In this document: positions 12,101 through 22,500 of the stretch, piece after piece | How the letters are laid out: every line of letters starts with the position of its first letter | Numbering within the stretch: the stretch's first letter is position 1 | DNA from: Bugula neritina | Lineage: Eukaryota > Bryozoa > Gymnolaemata > Cheilostomatida > Bugulidae | Length of the DNA stretch: 64,000 nucleotides | Direction: 5' to 3' | NCBI GenBank assembly: GCA_964035545.1 | Contig: OZ037767.1 | Span: forward strand, 20,996,628 to 21,060,627 | Notes under the pieces: generated by a model | What the model was told of the DNA's origin: nothing | Database searches by the model: none | Seen by the model: the letters and a program-made list of their open reading frames with translations, nothing else | Translations under genes and position numbers: made by a program

Positions 12101-14433
12101 ATACGGCAGCAACTAAGCCATGTTCTAGGGTCAAAGGTTAATTATACAAGTTGAACTGGCAGCTATTGGAGTTTCATTGTTACTAAGATTTTTCTGCTGT
12201 TGGTAGAATTTTGGTGAAACTGTTCAAGAGCCGTAAAGGCAGGAAGAAGATTGAAACAGACGATGACAAATACACAAGTTGGGAGAGAGACTACGACCTC
12301 GTGGATTTCCCGGTACACGGGTTGTACGAAGAGTACCTAGAAATGGGTTTGTTCTCACAATGTAGTCTTTCATTTGTATTTTTGTAATTATTGGTTTACT
12401 TTAAGCTGAAAATAGTAGCCTTCTCACAGGATAGTATTTGTAAGTTTTAAATCAGTTTTCTTAAATTATTTACCATAAACCTTATAAACTTCCGTCAAAG
12501 TTATGATATAGAAATTCTTTAAACCATCTGTTCAAATGTATGCGGTGTTAACTTTTTGCTAAATCTGGTTTTAAGTTGCTAGATGTTTGGCTTCGACTTA
12601 GCTGGCATGTTTTCAGCAATATTTGATTTTGCACTCTTTCATCAACTTTTCATTGAATTTTGATTGTAAATAGATGTATTCTTATTCTTGCAGTAATACA
12701 GTATGGTTTTGTGACTCTATTTGTTGCGGCCTTCCCATTGGCACCCTTCTTTGCTCTTCTCAATAACATCATAGAAGTAAGGCTAGATGCCACTAAGATG
12801 ATCACTCAGTGGAAGCGCCCAATGGCAGACCGAGCTCAAGATATTGGAACTTGGTTTGTGATTCTACAGGCCATCTCTAAAATGGCGGTGCTTATCAATG
12901 TGAGTTTCAACTCTTCTGCTCTTATCACACACATGCATGCTGATGTCACCCACATGTAATGCAGTCAGGTTTTAGAATTACTAACCGAGCTCATGCTCTT
13001 GGTAAATGTTAGTTTGACTCGGTGGTTGTGTTGCAGTGTTGGTTTTCAAATATTGTGCAATATAACACAATAGAGCTGCTGCAATATATTCATTGTAATA
13101 TGTTGAGTGCAACTTTGTAAATTCTGTGTAATTAATAGTAACTGATATTTAAATTTACAGGCAGGCATTATTGCTTTCACTTCGGATTTCATCCAAAAGA
13201 GCATGTATGAGTACACGGACGTGAAGCAAGACACTGGTCAAAGCTACATTGAGTGGAGTCTCTCCACCTTTAGAACCTCTGATTTTGATAATGAGAGCAT
13301 GCCCATTCCTGCGTTTGAGAATGCTACATTTGGTGATACGATTTATGCCAACCATGAGTGCAGGTCAGTCAAGATTTTTATTGATAATTATTTACACTTA
13401 CTAGACATGAGTGTCTTCTTAACAGTAATGCGTTTGCTTCAGCATTTTCGACTTGAGAATTCAAGATCTGACAAATTTCAGTGCTTCTAGTAGGCATTTT
13501 TCTCAGATTTCAGAATCATTTGGCTTCTTATTATGGGAAAGTTCTGTGCACTAACTATATAATCATGAAGGTTGAGAAAGTTTAAATTTTTGCTGCTTAT
13601 TTGTGTGTGAAAACTTTTTTTCTACATCAGATTATTCATCAAGTGTGAAGGCCATCGTCACTTATAGTTTGAGAACTTTTGTCTTTCTTGTTAGATATCG
13701 GGACTTCAGGAACAGCCCCAATTCAAGCACATGGGACGACTCTGATCCCTCAACTCAATACGTTTTGACAAAAACATACTGGCACGTGCTCACTGCTCGA
13801 CTCGCCTTCATTCTGGTGTTTGAGGCAAGTATATTTGGTCAGGAATTTTATATGATTTGTTTTACTAGAACTAGTAGATGCGAGTAATTATGCAAAGTTT
13901 CTATAAAATTTAATAAGATCATTATTAAACAGTGCATTTTCTGCCTGCTATGCCGCAGCACTTGTTTATATGTTGACAGCAACACATGTTGATGTAACCG
14001 TTATTTCTTCCAATAGCATTCACTACCAACGCTCGTTACTGATAATATGCTGTTGACATAGTAAAACTATCCTATATCCATACATGTGATACCTTGGTAA
14101 CACCTGCTGACTATGCATGTTTGTTTGATACCTTCTGACTATGTTCACATATATATATGCGTGATATACCTTGGTGATACCTACGGACTCTATATACACA
14201 TGTGTAATACCTGCTGACTATTTTCACGTATATTATGTAGTAATTTATTTTTCTGTATTCAGCACCTGGTGTTGGGAATTGCCGAGCTCATCAACTTCCT
14301 GGTACCTGACGTGCCAATTGATGTGCGAGACCGAACTCTCCGAGAGAAATTCCTTGCTAAAGTCTCGCTTCACGAGAGAATTAAACAACAGAAGGAAGGT
14401 GACAGCGCAGACGTGAATGGCACAACTTTTTAG
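164..14433 (+). CDS. Anoctamin (TMEM16 family) calcium-activated channel/scramblase, 5'-incomplete
   Basis: Seventeen coding segments splice in phase: 164-318, 1479-1577, 1990-2105, 4486-4607, 5259-5433, 5849-6083, 6395-6538, 7232-7369, 7517-7718, 8165-8276, (9503-9557 or 10116-10170), 11641-11738, 12207-12346, 12694-12899, 13161-13363, 13695-13824 and 14263-14433 (TAG). They give about 832 residues; the true N-terminus lies before the window. The first exon holds the anoctamin dimerisation-domain motif [14 protein letters not shown], followed by the ARxGxF / YFGEK..YFxWLG region and multiple membrane segments. All residues known to bind calcium in TMEM16A have counterparts: N and E in NNFKE (TM6), E..E in EYLE (TM7), E and D in NNIIEVRLD (TM8). 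The family comprises Ca2+-activated chloride channels and phospholipid scramblases of plasma or endomembranes; which activity this one has cannot be told. The subfamily looks nearer ANO3-7 than ANO8/10, by inference. The intron after 13824 starts with GC. Confidence 0.94.
1130..1476 (+). repeat. 30-bp AT-rich minisatellite in anoctamin intron
   Basis: About eleven copies of a 30-bp unit built of TATACTGTATATTATTATAT and a TATATTG(C/T)AT tail, with alternating A/T and C/T variants that suggest a 60-bp higher-order unit. The array runs up to the splice acceptor of the exon at 1479. Long open frames across it on both strands are repeat artefacts. Confidence 0.9.
1571..1690 (+). repeat. 25-bp tandem repeat containing five copies of the 5' splice site
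   Basis: Five units of about 25 bp, each containing TATACAGGTAAG. The first unit overlaps the end of the exon at 1479-1577, so the genuine donor (GT at 1578) is followed by identical consensus donors at 1603, 1628, 1652 and 1677. Only the first keeps the reading frame open. Confidence 0.92.
1795..1945 (+). repeat. 30-bp minisatellite in anoctamin intron 2
   Basis: Five copies of a 30-bp unit (TGGCTGGTTTACTATCAACA followed by GTGTGCTCAT), ending 45 bp before the exon at 1990. Each unit contains TACTATCAACAG, which resembles a branch point followed by an acceptor. Whether it affects splicing is unknown. Confidence 0.9.
2106..4485 (+). other. Anoctamin intron, no recognisable feature
   Basis: A 2.4-kb AT-rich intron. 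No coding exon, structural RNA or transposon could be recognised; short open frames here have no family resemblance. Confidence 0.6.
5440..5800 (+). repeat. 20-bp AT-rich minisatellite at an anoctamin splice donor
   Basis: A 20-bp unit (TTATATTACACTATACTGTA) repeated about eleven times perfectly to near-perfectly from 5458, then decaying to about 5800. The array begins a few bases after the donor at 5434 and stops about 50 bp before the next exon, so it makes up nearly the whole 415-bp intron. Confidence 0.9.
6549..6670 (+). promoter_or_regulatory. Cluster of CRE-like palindromes in anoctamin intron
   Basis: Two perfect TGACGTCA palindromes (6549-6556 and 6633-6640) sit among several degenerate GTGATGTCAC / CAGTGACGT copies right after the donor of the exon at 6395-6538. 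The octamer is the CREB/ATF consensus; function here is inference. The cluster may simply be a small degenerate repeat. Confidence 0.35.
7731..8112 (+). repeat. 44-bp tandem array carrying AP-1-like sites
   Basis: Nine units spaced exactly 44 bp apart, starting 12 bp after the donor of the exon at 7517-7718. Each has GGGATGAGTCATGTATAACT followed by CACGTCTGCTCTGTATCACA. The TGAGTCA heptamer is intact in eight of nine units (7741, 7785, 7829, 7873, 7917, 8005, 8049, 8093) and mutated to TAAGTCA at 7961. Confidence 0.93.
8277..9502 (+). other. Anoctamin intron upstream of the alternative exon pair
   Basis: A 1.2-kb intron with no further exon copy, transposon or repeat that could be recognised. 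Confidence 0.55.
9503..9557 (+). other. Alternative anoctamin exon A (mutually exclusive partner of 10116-10170)
   Basis: A 55-nt exon bounded by CTACAG and GTTTGT. It encodes [19 protein letters not shown] when joined to the preceding exon, which ends in CG. It has the same length, the same phases (2 in, 0 out) and the same donor as the exon at 10116, and shares the framework R..G.P..Y......R.EE. It codes for the extracellular TM5-TM6 loop just before the CDPSGCL segment. Including both exons, or neither, shifts the frame into an early stop, so one must be chosen. It could instead be a decayed duplicate, but its open frame and intact splice sites argue against that. Confidence 0.8.
10116..10170 (+). 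other. Alternative anoctamin exon B (mutually exclusive partner of 9503-9557)
   Basis: A 55-nt exon bounded by TACAG and GTTTGT, encoding [19 protein letters not shown]. It is the closer match to the usual anoctamin loop sequence (R..G.PG.Y...F..R.EE), so it is probably the ancestral version. Its splice phases equal those of exon A. It is followed by the 25-bp tandem array at 10540-11180 and then the exon starting CDPSGC. Confidence 0.88.
10540..11180 (+). repeat. Approximately 25-bp minisatellite between alternative exon B and the next exon
   Basis: About 25 variable copies of ACACTGACACTACAGTACTA with a CTCTC or CTCAC spacer. Variants alternate between ACACTACAG and ACAGTATAG types, indicating mixed homogenisation. 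It occupies most of the intron between 10170 and 11641. Confidence 0.93.
11752..11835 (+). repeat. Short 25-bp tandem repeat in anoctamin intron
   Basis: Three to four copies of CTACACACAGTATAATATC starting 13 bp after the donor at 11739. Confidence 0.85.
14080..14245 (+). repeat. Degenerate 30-40-bp repeat in last anoctamin intron
   Basis: Several imperfect copies of a motif built from ATACCTTGGTAACACCTGC and TGACTATG(C/T), just before the terminal anoctamin exon. Confidence 0.6.
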
Positions 14434-14840
14434 TGTAGAGCTTCTGACACAACTTACCTCATTTTATTGGTTTTTATAGCATATGATATTTAATGTTCAA
14501 TATTTTGTCATTTAAAGGTTGTTTTCTTGGTATATTTAATCAGTAAATAAGTTGTTGCTGAAGTCATTTATATACAAACCAAAATTATACTCTTTTCAAG
14601 TATCTATTTACATACATATGGTTCTATTTAGACATGCTATTTACTTTATTGGGTAGTCCTCTAACCATTTACAAATTTACCATTTTCTCTTCAATCACAT
14701 TGGATATTTAGGACTGAACTTTGCATCACTTATGTTAATATCATAATTTCAACTATGTTCGGTTTAGCAACAACTATGATTGTTTCTGAGCAAGTTATAC
14801 TGACTATTGTGTTTACTGTACATCTAACTTTTCTGATATA

Positions 14841-14846
14841 AATAAA
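14841..14846 (+). terminator. Polyadenylation signal of the anoctamin gene
   Basis: AATAAA about 410 bp after the TAG stop at 14431-14433. A further AATAAA-like run lies near 14985. Confidence 0.55.
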
Positions 14847-14949
14847 TCGAGGTATTTGTATTTTAGTGGAGTTGTCTTCTCCTTATTCAATGATTGTGAT
14901 TGTATAACTGCAATATTTCAGAAACTGATTGCATTATATGCAACTTATT

Positions 14950-14955
14950 TTTATT
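14950..14955 (-). terminator. Candidate polyadenylation signal of the ASXL gene
   Basis: AATAAA on the minus strand about 230 bp past the ASXL stop. The two convergent genes have 3' ends within about 100 bp of each other, so their transcripts may nearly meet or overlap. Confidence 0.45.
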
Positions 14956-15186
14956 TCAAAATGCCATATTTGTATTGATGGCTAAATAAAAATACTTGTA
15001 TAACTAAATATTTTTGCTCAAAAAGGAAAATTTTAAATTGTACAACATAGCAAATGAAAATCTGGGTGATATATGTATATATATATAGATATTTGACAAA
15101 GAAAATAGCCAAAAAACCAGAAAATCACTTTGTTATACCAAAACAGTATGTACAAATATTTACAAACCTCAGCAAAACTGTTTCAT

Positions 15187-17280
15187 TTAACAACAAGCAA
15201 GACACAGGCCTTTGCTACCACATTCAGCATGACAGAAGGCACCACAATTGTTACAGATGACAAGAGCCCGCTGACTGCACATGCAGGAGTTGAGCAGACT
15301 GGACACGCCATTCATAATGTTGGTCTTACTTTCAGTAACACTGAGCACCGGCTGGGTGGCATAAATAGTGTCTGTTAGTGTAGTAACGCTGCTAGACTGA
15401 CTGGTGTTGCTCTTGCTTTCGGTGGTTATCGAAGTATCACCGGATGTAGCAGTTGTAGGGACTGAAGAGGCAGGCACCTGATTGGTTGCCTTTTTACCAC
15501 TGGGCAATTTACTCAACTTTTTTTTTAGTTTTTGTCGGAAAGCAGTTCTGCGCTTATAAGCTTTAGCAGCATAACCATCCTCATCTTTATTCAGGGCTAA
15601 AAATACATGACCAGAGAGCGTCAGCTGGGATTTCCCATTGCGGAATTTGTTCTTGTACACAGGTATATCAGAACTGTAAAGCCCGTTACTACTGGATGAT
15701 GTTGCAGTATCTAGCAGATGTCTATTACGTACCGGTTTATTTGAGATAATTTTTCTTTTCCCACCAGGACCGAGTACCACGATTGTAGCACCTTCAACAG
15801 ATTTGCCTAGCACCTGCTTACATATTTCATAGCTGCGTTCTAAATCTAGAGTTTGTGAGCCTTGCTTAGAAGACTCACATATTTGCTTTGAACGCTCAAG
15901 GTTTAGTGATTTAGGTATGATTTTACTGGTTACAGATCCATTGGAGCTTACAGTGACTATGACGGGTGATGGCTTACTCCCGTTTGCAGGTGAGCGCACT
16001 TTGGCTAGTACTTCATTTACAGCTTTACTTACACTCAGTTTGCCTGGTACTATATTCGGATTTTTTCGAAGCGTTACTATCACGGGGTTTTTGTTTCTAT
16101 ATCTGAGTATTGTAGGTAGATTATTTTGCAACGTTTTATCCTTCTTGATAGGAGCTGCTGTGGGTGTTTGAGAGTTGACAGGACTTTTTATCATTTGTGT
16201 GAGTAATGGATTACAATTGGCTAGTGTTGTGACGACTTGGCCATGTGGATTTCTGACAACTATTGGAACAACTTTTGTAACTTTCTCCCCAGCAGAATTA
16301 TTTTCAGCCACTTTTTCAAGCCTAGTTATGGCTACTGGAGCTGCTTTTGGACTAGATTCCTTGGAAGTATTGGGAGGTGGTGAAGAGATGGATATTTTAG
16401 CAGTCGACACTGGAGAATCAGGATGAGGCCGCTTAGTACCTGCTAGAAATGATTTTGAAGATTCAGTGTCTCTAGACTTGCTAATTGAACTTGCAGCCTG
16501 TGCTTTTGCCTTAGATACCGCAAGTTTAGCTAATGCTGCAGATGGGCTGATTGTCTTTGAGTGGGAGAGAGTCTTGGTAGACTTGAACATTCCTTTAGTG
16601 ATGCTGGTCATAGGTAAACCAACTGTAGGTTTTGTTGGTTTAGATAGATTCAATGGAGGCTTATTAGAGTTCACAGTATTACTAGGACGAAGCTTTTTCT
16701 TCGCAAGTTTATTTTGTTTAGCTTGATATGATTCATATGATGTACATATAAATGGAGCTCCAGCTTTTGGTACACTTGGACTGAATGGTGGCATCCTTAA
16801 AACTTGAGCATCACACTCCCACACGACAGGATCAACGTCAATTCTACTGCTAGCTGAAGATAAACAAAACTCACCATTTCGCAGTCTGTCCCGATATTCG
16901 ACACAGCTTTTGGCAAAAAATTCATTACTCAACGCATTCACAGTCATAGCAAAAGGAACTTTTGTACTGTCAAGTGGTATACGATCCGTTTCTGGCAACA
17001 GTCTGATCAACTCATTTTGGTATTTAGTTGGTAAGTGATCGAAAGCAGCAGGAGTGAGTAGCTGCTTGATGTTTACATTTGCCACAATCGATGCTGGAGT
17101 CTCAAGATCGCATCTACTAAGTCTATGTAGACGCTCGTGAAACAGTAAGCGATCTTGAATTGACAAAGCCTTGCCTTCTGCCAATTTAGACTTTGTTGAG
17201 TTCTCAGTTCCCGAGTCATCGGAAGCACTGATTTTATTATGGTGGCCATTTTGATTTCCACTTACTACCGAACTAGCCAT
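15187..17280 (-). CDS. Additional sex combs-like (ASXL) protein, intronless, without N-terminal HARE-HTH
   Basis: A 697-residue open frame on one exon. Residues about 60-165 match the ASXL DEUBAD (ASXH) domain: LLTPAAFDHLP, then ELIRLLPETDR, then ALSNEFF and YRDRLRNGEF. The C-terminal 35 residues match the atypical PHD finger of ASX proteins, CMCSQRALVICNNCGAFCH followed by AEC...C..C. Between them lies a basic, Ser/Thr/Pro-rich low-complexity stretch. In animals ASX/ASXL is the nuclear partner that activates the BAP1/Calypso deubiquitinase (PR-DUB) acting on H2A. The start is supported by an in-frame TAA directly before the ATG and by no acceptor site close upstream. The usual N-terminal HARE-HTH domain is absent; it may be lost, lie in an unseen alternative 5' exon, or mark this as a short or retroposed paralogue. 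No introns or frame breaks were seen. Confidence 0.85.
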   Translation of the reverse strand: MASSVVSGNQNGHHNKISASDDSGTENSTKSKLAEGKALSIQDRLLFHERLHRLSRCDLETPASIVANVNIKQLLTPAAFDHLPTKYQNELIRLLPETDRIPLDSTKVPFAMTVNALSNEFFAKSCVEYRDRLRNGEFCLSSASSRIDVDPVVWECDAQVLRMPPFSPSVPKAGAPFICTSYESYQAKQNKLAKKKLRPSNTVNSNKPPLNLSKPTKPTVGLPMTSITKGMFKSTKTLSHSKTISPSAALAKLAVSKAKAQAASSISKSRDTESSKSFLAGTKRPHPDSPVSTAKISISSPPPNTSKESSPKAAPVAITRLEKVAENNSAGEKVTKVVPIVVRNPHGQVVTTLANCNPLLTQMIKSPVNSQTPTAAPIKKDKTLQNNLPTILRYRNKNPVIVTLRKNPNIVPGKLSVSKAVNEVLAKVRSPANGSKPSPVIVTVSSNGSVTSKIIPKSLNLERSKQICESSKQGSQTLDLERSYEICKQVLGKSVEGATIVVLGPGGKRKIISNKPVRNRHLLDTATSSSSNGLYSSDIPVYKNKFRNGKSQLTLSGHVFLALNKDEDGYAAKAYKRRTAFRQKLKKKLSKLPSGKKATNQVPASSVPTTATSGDTSITTESKSNTSQSSSVTTLTDTIYATQPVLSVTESKTNIMNGVSSLLNSCMCSQRALVICNNCGAFCHAECGSKGLCLACC

Positions 17281-18950
17281 TTATTATTCCAATGTTTTTT
17301 AAAATACAGTTTAAATTGTTTAAACTGATAGTTTATAGCAAAATGACACAATAGTCATTTTTAGTTATTTTTAACACAACTTTTATCACGATTACGCAGC
17401 ATATGTATAAATCTTCAAGTTAAAATGTACATTTGCTCGAATAATAGTAGTAATTTACTAAACTATTGGAATTTAGGTCCGCACGCAAGTTTTATATAGG
17501 TCAACGCACCAATAAGGTTTTAAAACTGAAATTTGGTTGCTGTCTTTAAAAGAATTATTTTTTATTATTTAAATATTTTTTAGTAAAAAAAATAGTTGTA
17601 GCGTTTTATATATTACTTGCAATAAAATTGTGTGCAACCATTCGAAACCACCCAAAAATTCTAAGGGAGAAAATAACTCTTAGCTAAAAGCATAAGCCGC
17701 AGAAAGATGGGTTGATTTATTACATGTCCCAGACATGCAAATGTTGTGAAATTCGGTGTAAATACTGACTATAATAAGTAGGCATGAACAAAAGTGAAAA
17801 AAAGTTAGAACTCTGTTGGATTATTCAAAAACAAAAGATCATTCAAAGTGTTTATACAAGGTGTTGTAAAAAGCTATCTCTGCCCCATGCTCCTCTATAT
17901 TTGATGGCAAGTGCTTTGATATCAGTTACTTTCTGAATATGCAAATCTATATCATGATACCCAAAGCAAAATTTAGAGCAGTTTTTGAAAAACTTTCTGA
18001 TAGCTTTTTCATCATTGGCATAGATACAAGTGAAAATAATAGGTAGTCAATTTATTTATCCACATATTATAAAATGCATGTCTTGAAAATTTCATTACAA
18101 GTAAGTTGAAATAAAGTAATAGACAGAAATTCAAGTAAGACAAAATTTGTAACTCGAATTTGTAGATTTACTGGTGACACAGCTGATTGCATATGGTTTT
18201 CCACCAATTCCCAGACACATATTTTTTGGCAAAACCCTCAAAAAATTTGCACCGTGTGCTTCTTCTGTTTCTGCTTAAATTATGACAAAACATTACATAT
18301 AACAAGAACTGCCCTGTGTGGCCTTTAGCATCAAAGTATTGTAAAGACCTATATCTGACTTTGTCTTAATGAACATTTAAACACGATGGGCATGAGTTTT
18401 CACTATTGGTCAATCCGAAGCAGGCAAATAACCTTGGGACTTATCAACATTATGCGATCACTGTAAATCTTTAGCTCAATTTGCTATGAACAATTAATAA
18501 CCCGTACTGTTGGTGTTCATTGCTATATTATTTGATTACTTTTGGTGCACATCTATTACTATTGTATATATGTGGTTTTCTAACTTCTAAGTTAAACATA
18601 ATATAAATTTTAATAAATCATATAAATTATAATATTAGCTTTGTGTAAGTTAACATGACACGTTGCTTCAAGAGCATAATACATAATTTTATTTTGTTTA
18701 TATATATAAGTAATTATAAATATCAAACTCAATTATAGCCCCACCCACACACCACACACACTTACATATTCCAGAATTCTTGCAACTCCTAAAATTACAC
18801 TTGATCTTAAATTTACAAACCTTTCAAATATTCTATTTAGTAGCAACATTAGTTTCTCTCATTTTGAAGGTGTGGAATATGATATTTTGCTCTGTGCTAG
18901 TGAGGAGACAAAGGTTAAAAAAGCCTCTGTACACAGATTGTGCTAGATGT

Positions 18951-18953
<3 letters not shown>

Positions 18954-18983
<30 letters not shown>
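18954..18983. repeat. (TA)n microsatellite
   Basis: About 14 TA units. Confidence 0.9.
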
Positions 18984-18984
<1 letters not shown>

Positions 18985-19188
18985 TTATATTATAGTTTTT
19001 AAATTTCATTTAATCAACTCTGAAGATAATTCAGAAGTATCTGAAATGTCTGTTTACTTTATCTATTTAGCTTAGTAAAGTAGTAAAAAGTGTTTGTGGC
19101 TCGTTTATTTTGAAGGAAGCGACTAGCTCAAAAGAATACATGCATGTTTAAAAAGCATACACATCTCTATCTACTGCCTATATAATAT

Positions 19189-19305
19189 TATGTGTGTGTG
19201 CGTGTGCGTGCATGCGTGCGTGCGTGTGTGTGTGTGCATGTGTGTGTGGGTGTGTGTGTGTGCGTGTGCGTGTGCGTGTGTGTGTGTGTTCGTGCGTGTG
19301 TAGAA
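19189..19305. repeat. (GTGTGC)n-rich GT microsatellite
   Basis: An alternating purine-pyrimidine tract of TGTG and TGCG units, about 115 bp, of the kind able to form Z-DNA. Open frames across it are artefacts. Confidence 0.9.
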
Positions 19306-19581
19306 AAAATTTTATTACACCAGAGCATTCGAGTCTATACAAGTTTGAATTACTGAAGGCTTACTGTTCATCGAAACTCGGCACTCTTACAGCAAGCTGT
19401 GTCATTCCTTAATATAATATACTAAGTTATAGAAGTTTAGTCTCTGGTAACAAAATATCAAATTAATAGAAACATCAATCAGATCAATACTAAAGTATAA
19501 AATATAAATTAAATATAAATATAAATATGAATCAAAATTATGACTTTATAGATATTATTCTCCGTAAAAGTTCTAGGCTGA

Positions 19582-22500
19582 TCATGTCTGGGTTTTGTTT
19601 CTACCAATCATAATCTGCGTTTCATAAAGACCTCCTGAATTTGAATATGTCGACCAATATATCCCCGAAAGACTCACGTTTGAAGTTGCGCTCCCTGAAT
19701 ACCATCTGCCATTTAAATTAGATGTAAAGTTACAAGAGCGGATCCACCACGCGCCTACAGACATTACATTGCGTAGTAATTGTTACAGGAAGGTGAAGGC
19801 AACTCTTGAAAGCCTGTATAAATTGCTAATACTATTATAAAAAAACATAATATTTTAAATAGAAATTGATATTTTAGACAAATTACCATAGATAGGAAAA
19901 TTACAAAGACTGCCATTGGCAAAGTTTGGATAGAGCACAGGACTTCCTTGGAGAGCTGTTAAACTGTCACCTGCATCTCCATCATAACCTGAAATCTACC
20001 ACCAAAGTTGACATTTAAATGCAACTTGCTGTGATCAATTGGCATATGTGTAGTTGTTATCAGCATTAGTACATTTTTATTTCATATTAGACATGACTAA
20101 ATGAAATAAATACTTCACCTACTTCAGTCAGTATGTAATCTGTTTGGTGATGAGATTTGAAAAGCTTGAAGCTTGAATAGTTGGCATATCTTGTAGTTCC
20201 ATTCCACCCTTTCATTGTTATATGGAGAGCCGATCGTTCAATATCTTTTGTCAGCCATAATATCATATTCAAGCCTAAATCCACCAATCAATTGCATTCA
20301 GAGAACTATAATAAACTCTGACTAGAAGCATTATATAACAATTTGCCTACCAGATGTTCTACTGCACTCTTTAGAATATATAATTGTTGCTGCTATTTAT
20401 ATACTGAACCCTTGCTGATAACAACTGGTATTATCACCGGTGAATTCATGCTGGATAAAGCTAATAAGTTTCAAGACTTGTTATTTTAAGTGCTAAATAT
20501 AAATATAGCAGTCCCACTTAAACTTGCTTTTATTTAGAAAACAATAATTGGTTAAAAATCATGTTATCAGAGTTGCTAAATTCAAAACTAAGCTAATGGC
20601 GTAGATTAATTCATCAAATAGATAAGTTTTTGTGGATTGTTTTTATTTTTATAAGAAGCTGCTAACTTTCTACCCAGACTAACTTAGCTAGAATACTTAA
20701 AACGCTCATACCCAACCAGTATTCGCTTGAGATGTTGCCAAAACCGTTTATAAACTGGTAGTCATAAGCCTTCTCAAAGCTAACAGAACCATCCAACCGC
20801 CTCTGCACCACTGTCCAGCCTTGTATACCATCAAATACGCATTTAGTTCGACCTATTTTTCCACTAGCCAATGGTCTTATGAAATAAGTACTATTTGAAT
20901 TTATCTCCCCATTTTCAAATGCTTCTTGACAATCTAAGCACAACAATTAAGTGATTAAAGTTCCTTGAAACAAGAAATTTGGAATTTGGCTACTGCCCTA
21001 ATTAACTTCATTATTGCCTAGTTGATAAAATTTTTACGTTGTAAACTACCATTTCATTAAATATAAAATAAACAGGCCTATTTAAAAACTTAGTAACTTA
21101 GATTGGTTTACTAAAATTTTTATTTTTTATATCAAAATGCGCTTCATTTGAAACTTGGTCTGTTTACATAGTGTACCAGCATGCAAAAAACAAACAGGTT
21201 CCAAGCAATTGTGAACGTATTGATTCGTTAAGCTTGTATAGTGTTACAATTTCTAGTTCAAACAGATATTATGTGAAATATTGCATTTAATAGCAAATAG
21301 AAGAATAAGCAAATTAACTGAAGTTTAAAAACATATTACCTCTATACACTGGCTGCCGCCTATTAGTGCACTGTATCTGTGTACCAATTACCAAGCAAGG
21401 CTGCCGCTGTAAAATAAGTTGATATCATATTATAATAACTGCAATCCATATAGCAGGCTAAAAATAATTCATCCTTCACCACTTGCTTAGTTACTGCTAA
21501 CTTATTTTCCACTTGCTTGGTTAATTTGTACAAAGTTGTTGCTTTTTCCAACAAAGAATTTAATTCTACTGGTTAAAATGCTGCATGGTTTAATACGTAC
21601 TAGATCACATGGGTTTGGGTCTTAGCAGAAATAGTTCTATAATTGCTTATTTAGTATTTAAACACAGCCTTTCAAAAATTAGAAAAAACCCATTTACCCT
21701 CACATAGGGATGAATGTTTTGAGCTGTTATGTAAATTGTGTCAATGTTTGTAAAAGTGTTTTGTATATAATATCAAAATAAAAGATAGCATATGCAAAGA
21801 AGATAATAGGCAAACGAATATTATATTTCGTACCACAAACTTTGTTTTTGTTTTTCACACTATGCCAACAATTAGTGCAGAGTTATAGAGTAACTAATAA
21901 GTAATGACTATATTATTATGAAATGTACTAACTGTTACTACAAGCTAGCGACTGATAGTAACCAGTATACAGGCAATGATACATCTTTCTGGCAAACTAA
22001 AATGTAGTTGGTTGCTTGATGCCTATTTTTAGATATGAGAAACAACCAGACTGTCTTTAAACTATTTTTATTGCATAATTTATAACGTATTAGTGATAGT
22101 ACAATATAACAATAAACAACTAAAAACAATCAATATACTAATAGCTACACATTATAGGACGTATTGGTATACAGAGTAATATCTAAAGACTACGAGTGAA
22201 GCTGAAAACAAAGCACATGGTAAAAGATGGACTCACTAGATTAGAACATTGGCTGCGTCTACATCTGCTGCAGATAGCCACGAGACTGCTGCCAGGACTG
22301 CTGTTGAGTTCAAACATGTGTTCTCCAAGCGACTTACTCAACTTGCATGTCTTGGAAATGGTGTCATATAACAACCCACTGCAAATCACATCACTGACAC
22401 ACTCCATGTAACATGTTGCCATTGTTGGGGCTTCTAAGATGAATAATAATTACACCAGCATTACACAAAATTGTCATTATAATTTCATAAAGGAATGTAA

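Larger units (their letters stand above)
17281..19581. other. Intergenic region between ASXL and the fibrinogen-domain gene
   Basis: AT-rich, presumably containing the ASXL promoter (near 17281) and the FReD gene 3' flank (near 19581). Apart from simple repeats at 18954-18983 and 19189-19305, nothing coding or structured was recognised. Confidence 0.6.

Noticed and set aside
15917-16726. Plus-strand open frames of 83-86 codons opposite ASXL
   Set aside because: They are antisense shadows of the long ASXL frame with no family resemblance.
19194-19412. Cys/Val/Arg-rich open frame that could look like a cysteine-rich secreted peptide
   Set aside because: It is a translation of the GT/GC dinucleotide tract.
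22196-22411. Plus-strand 71-codon frame
   Set aside because: It is antisense to the PAN-domain exon of the FReD gene.
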